A stretch of 7,566 bases of DNA from Flavobacteriaceae bacterium. Lineage in GTDB: Bacteria > Bacteroidota > Bacteroidia > Flavobacteriales > Flavobacteriaceae. The stretch lies in assembly GCA_015489265.1 (NCBI GenBank), contig WFZY01000294.1, positions 1 through 7,566 of the forward strand, read 5' to 3'. The translations under genes were made by a program, and so were the position numbers. Below the pieces are notes generated by a model that saw nothing but the letters and a program-made list of their open reading frames with translations, was not told where the DNA came from and did not search any database. Positions within the stretch are counted from its first letter, which is position 1. The number at the start of each line of letters is the position of its first letter. Shown here piece after piece: positions 6,709 through 7,566 of this stretch.

Positions 6709-7335
6709 TTAGTTAAAATAATAGCCGATGCCAAATTTTAAAGCACTGCTTTTAAGATTACTATCATTTGTACCTGTTAATAGTTCGCTTGTACCAATAA
6801 AATATCTGAAATCAAAGAATAATCCGTTCTCCATTTTATAACTCGCACCAAAATTAATACCTGATTCATTTGAATTAAAATTATCTTTGATATCATTAAC
6901 ATCAGTATTAGTTTCGCCATTGTAAGTAACTTTTGTAGTGTTTTGAGCTGAAGACAAGAAACCAATTTGGGTACCAAAATTCAAACTAATATTTTCATTG
7001 ACATAGTATTTGAACATTATTGGTAATTGAATATAAGATGTAGAAATGGTACTATTAAGTTTGAAATCGCCATCTTTATCTTCCAAAACATCTCCGGAAG
7101 TAGCATAATTTAATTCGGGAGCGATTGCAAAGTTGTCAGATACCATAAACTCAGCAACAAGCCCGAGTTCAAAATTCGTTTTACCTTTAGAGATATCATT
7201 GTAGTCAGAAGCATCATCACCTGATGCAGTAAAAGTTGTAAAACTACCGGCTGCTCTTGCACCAAAATGGATGTCTTGTGCTTGTAAGTTCATCATTCCT
7301 AAAAATAGGATCGTAATAAGTAAGGTTTTTTTCAT
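6709..7335 (-). CDS. Porin-family outer-membrane beta-barrel protein
   Basis: This 208-aa protein resembles the small 'outer membrane protein beta-barrel domain' group of Bacteroidota (PF13568-like), about eight strands. It opens MKKTLLITILFLGMMNLQAQ, a clear Sec signal peptide with predicted cleavage after Ala19 (LQA/QD), which fixes the start. Alternating amphipathic strands follow: IHFGARAAGSFTTF, KTNFELGLVAEFMV, FAIAPELNYA, STSYIQLPIMFKYYV, ISLNFGTQIGFL, SGINFGASYKM, GLFFDFRYFIG, and the terminal SALKFGIGYYFN. Aromatic C-terminal strands of this kind are recognised by the BAM complex. No plug or peptidoglycan-binding domain is present and the physiological role is unknown. It has its own promoter candidate, a 5' leader hairpin and a terminator, so it is probably monocistronic. 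A truncated tandem paralogue follows on the same strand. Confidence 0.9.
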   Translation of the reverse strand: MKKTLLITILFLGMMNLQAQDIHFGARAAGSFTTFTASGDDASDYNDISKGKTNFELGLVAEFMVSDNFAIAPELNYATSGDVLEDKDGDFKLNSTISTSYIQLPIMFKYYVNENISLNFGTQIGFLSSAQNTTKVTYNGETNTDVNDIKDNFNSNESGINFGASYKMENGLFFDFRYFIGTSELLTGTNDSNLKSSALKFGIGYYFN

Positions 7336-7355
7336 AATTGTATTGTTTTTTTATC

Positions 7356-7401
7356 ATACCTACTTCAATGTTTAGAGTCCTTGTTCGGCTTATTCCGGAC
7401 T
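7356..7401 (-). promoter_or_regulatory. Conserved 5' leader hairpin, copy 1, before the intact barrel gene
   Basis: On the minus strand a 26-nt element (7376-7401) begins AGTCCGG and ends AAGGACT. Its 5-bp outer stem AGTCC/GGACT encloses a 16-nt loop that could pair GG with CC internally. An 8-nt spacer leads to TGAAGTAGGTAT (7356-7367). From the -7 box at 7410-7417, the transcript should start only a few bases before the hairpin, so the RNA would carry it at its very 5' end, with about 70 nt of leader before the ATG. The same arrangement precedes the truncated paralogue. It may be an RNA-stability or regulatory element. Confidence 0.6.
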
Positions 7402-7409
7402 TTTGAATA

Positions 7410-7440
7410 CAAAAATAAAGTCCGCAATATTGAGCACAAA
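7410..7440 (-). promoter_or_regulatory. Promoter of the intact barrel gene (-33 and -7 boxes)
   Basis: The minus strand carries TTTG at 7437-7440, whose TTG is the -33 candidate, and TATTTTTG at 7410-7417, an exact TAnnTTTG. There are 19 bases between the TTG and the -7 box, within the range reported for Bacteroidota housekeeping promoters. It is the best promoter match in the window and ends eight bases before the leader hairpin. Confidence 0.65.
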
Positions 7441-7499
7441 CAAATAGTGAAAATTTGGTAAATTTTAGTGATAGGTCATAATATTTCGGGGAAAGGTCA

Positions 7500-7566
7500 C
7501 TAAATAATAAAATACCCTACCGAAAAATTCACGCCACTCATATGCCATTGTCCGTTGCCTTGGTCA
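7500..7566 (-). CDS. C-terminal end of an unidentified gene, cut by the window edge
   Basis: A minus-strand frame enters from the right edge and stops with TAG at 7500-7502. The visible 21 residues end QWHMSGVNFSVGYFII. The alternating pattern NFSVGYFI is like a final strand of an outer-membrane beta-barrel, but the fragment is too short to assign a family. It lies about 60 bp upstream of the promoter of the intact barrel gene and is transcribed in the same direction. Confidence 0.5.
   Translation of the reverse strand, partial: DQGNGQWHMSGVNFSVGYFII

Noticed and set aside
7450..7466. Perfect palindrome AAAATTT-ggt-AAATTTT as a terminator for the gene at the right edge
   Set aside because: The stem is only A-T pairs with no T tract after it on the minus strand, so it would be a weak terminator and could arise by chance in AT-rich DNA.

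Overview
The window looks like the chromosome of a member of the Bacteroidota, probably a flavobacterium. The DNA is AT-rich. Shine-Dalgarno sequences are weak or absent. The best promoter candidates match the Bacteroidota pattern TTG...TAnnTTTG. Two gene families are typical of the phylum: an alternative GlmU-family protein, and small 'porin family' outer-membrane beta-barrels ending in GYYFN. I see no mobile element, CRISPR array, tRNA or rRNA.

Left part, minus strand (1-2941): glmS, cut at its 3' end by the window edge, lies downstream of an alternative-GlmU-family gene (left-handed beta-helix acyltransferase/nucleotidyltransferase). Together they suggest a UDP-N-acetylglucosamine supply locus. 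The 125 bp between them contain only short AT-rich direct repeats.

Centre, plus strand (3064-5938): rpe (ribulose-phosphate 3-epimerase); a probable lipoprotein with a pyridoxamine-phosphate-oxidase-like FMN-binding split-barrel domain; and, 24 bp after it, a DASS/SLC13-family anion:sodium symporter. The last two are likely co-transcribed. A hairpin terminator separates them from the convergent genes to the right.

Right part, minus strand (5939-7566): two tandem paralogous units, each with a TAnnTTTG -7 box, a 5' leader starting with a conserved 26-nt hairpin, an outer-membrane beta-barrel gene, and a hairpin terminator. The upstream copy (CDS 6709-7335) is intact, with a signal peptide. The downstream copy (5988-6482) keeps promoter box, leader, barrel and terminator but has lost the start codon, signal peptide and about 40 N-terminal codons, so it is probably a pseudogene. 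The right edge carries the last 21 codons of another minus-strand gene.

Most of the window is ordinary housekeeping and envelope content. The most interesting items are the decapitated tandem paralogue and the conserved 5' leader hairpin shared by both copies.
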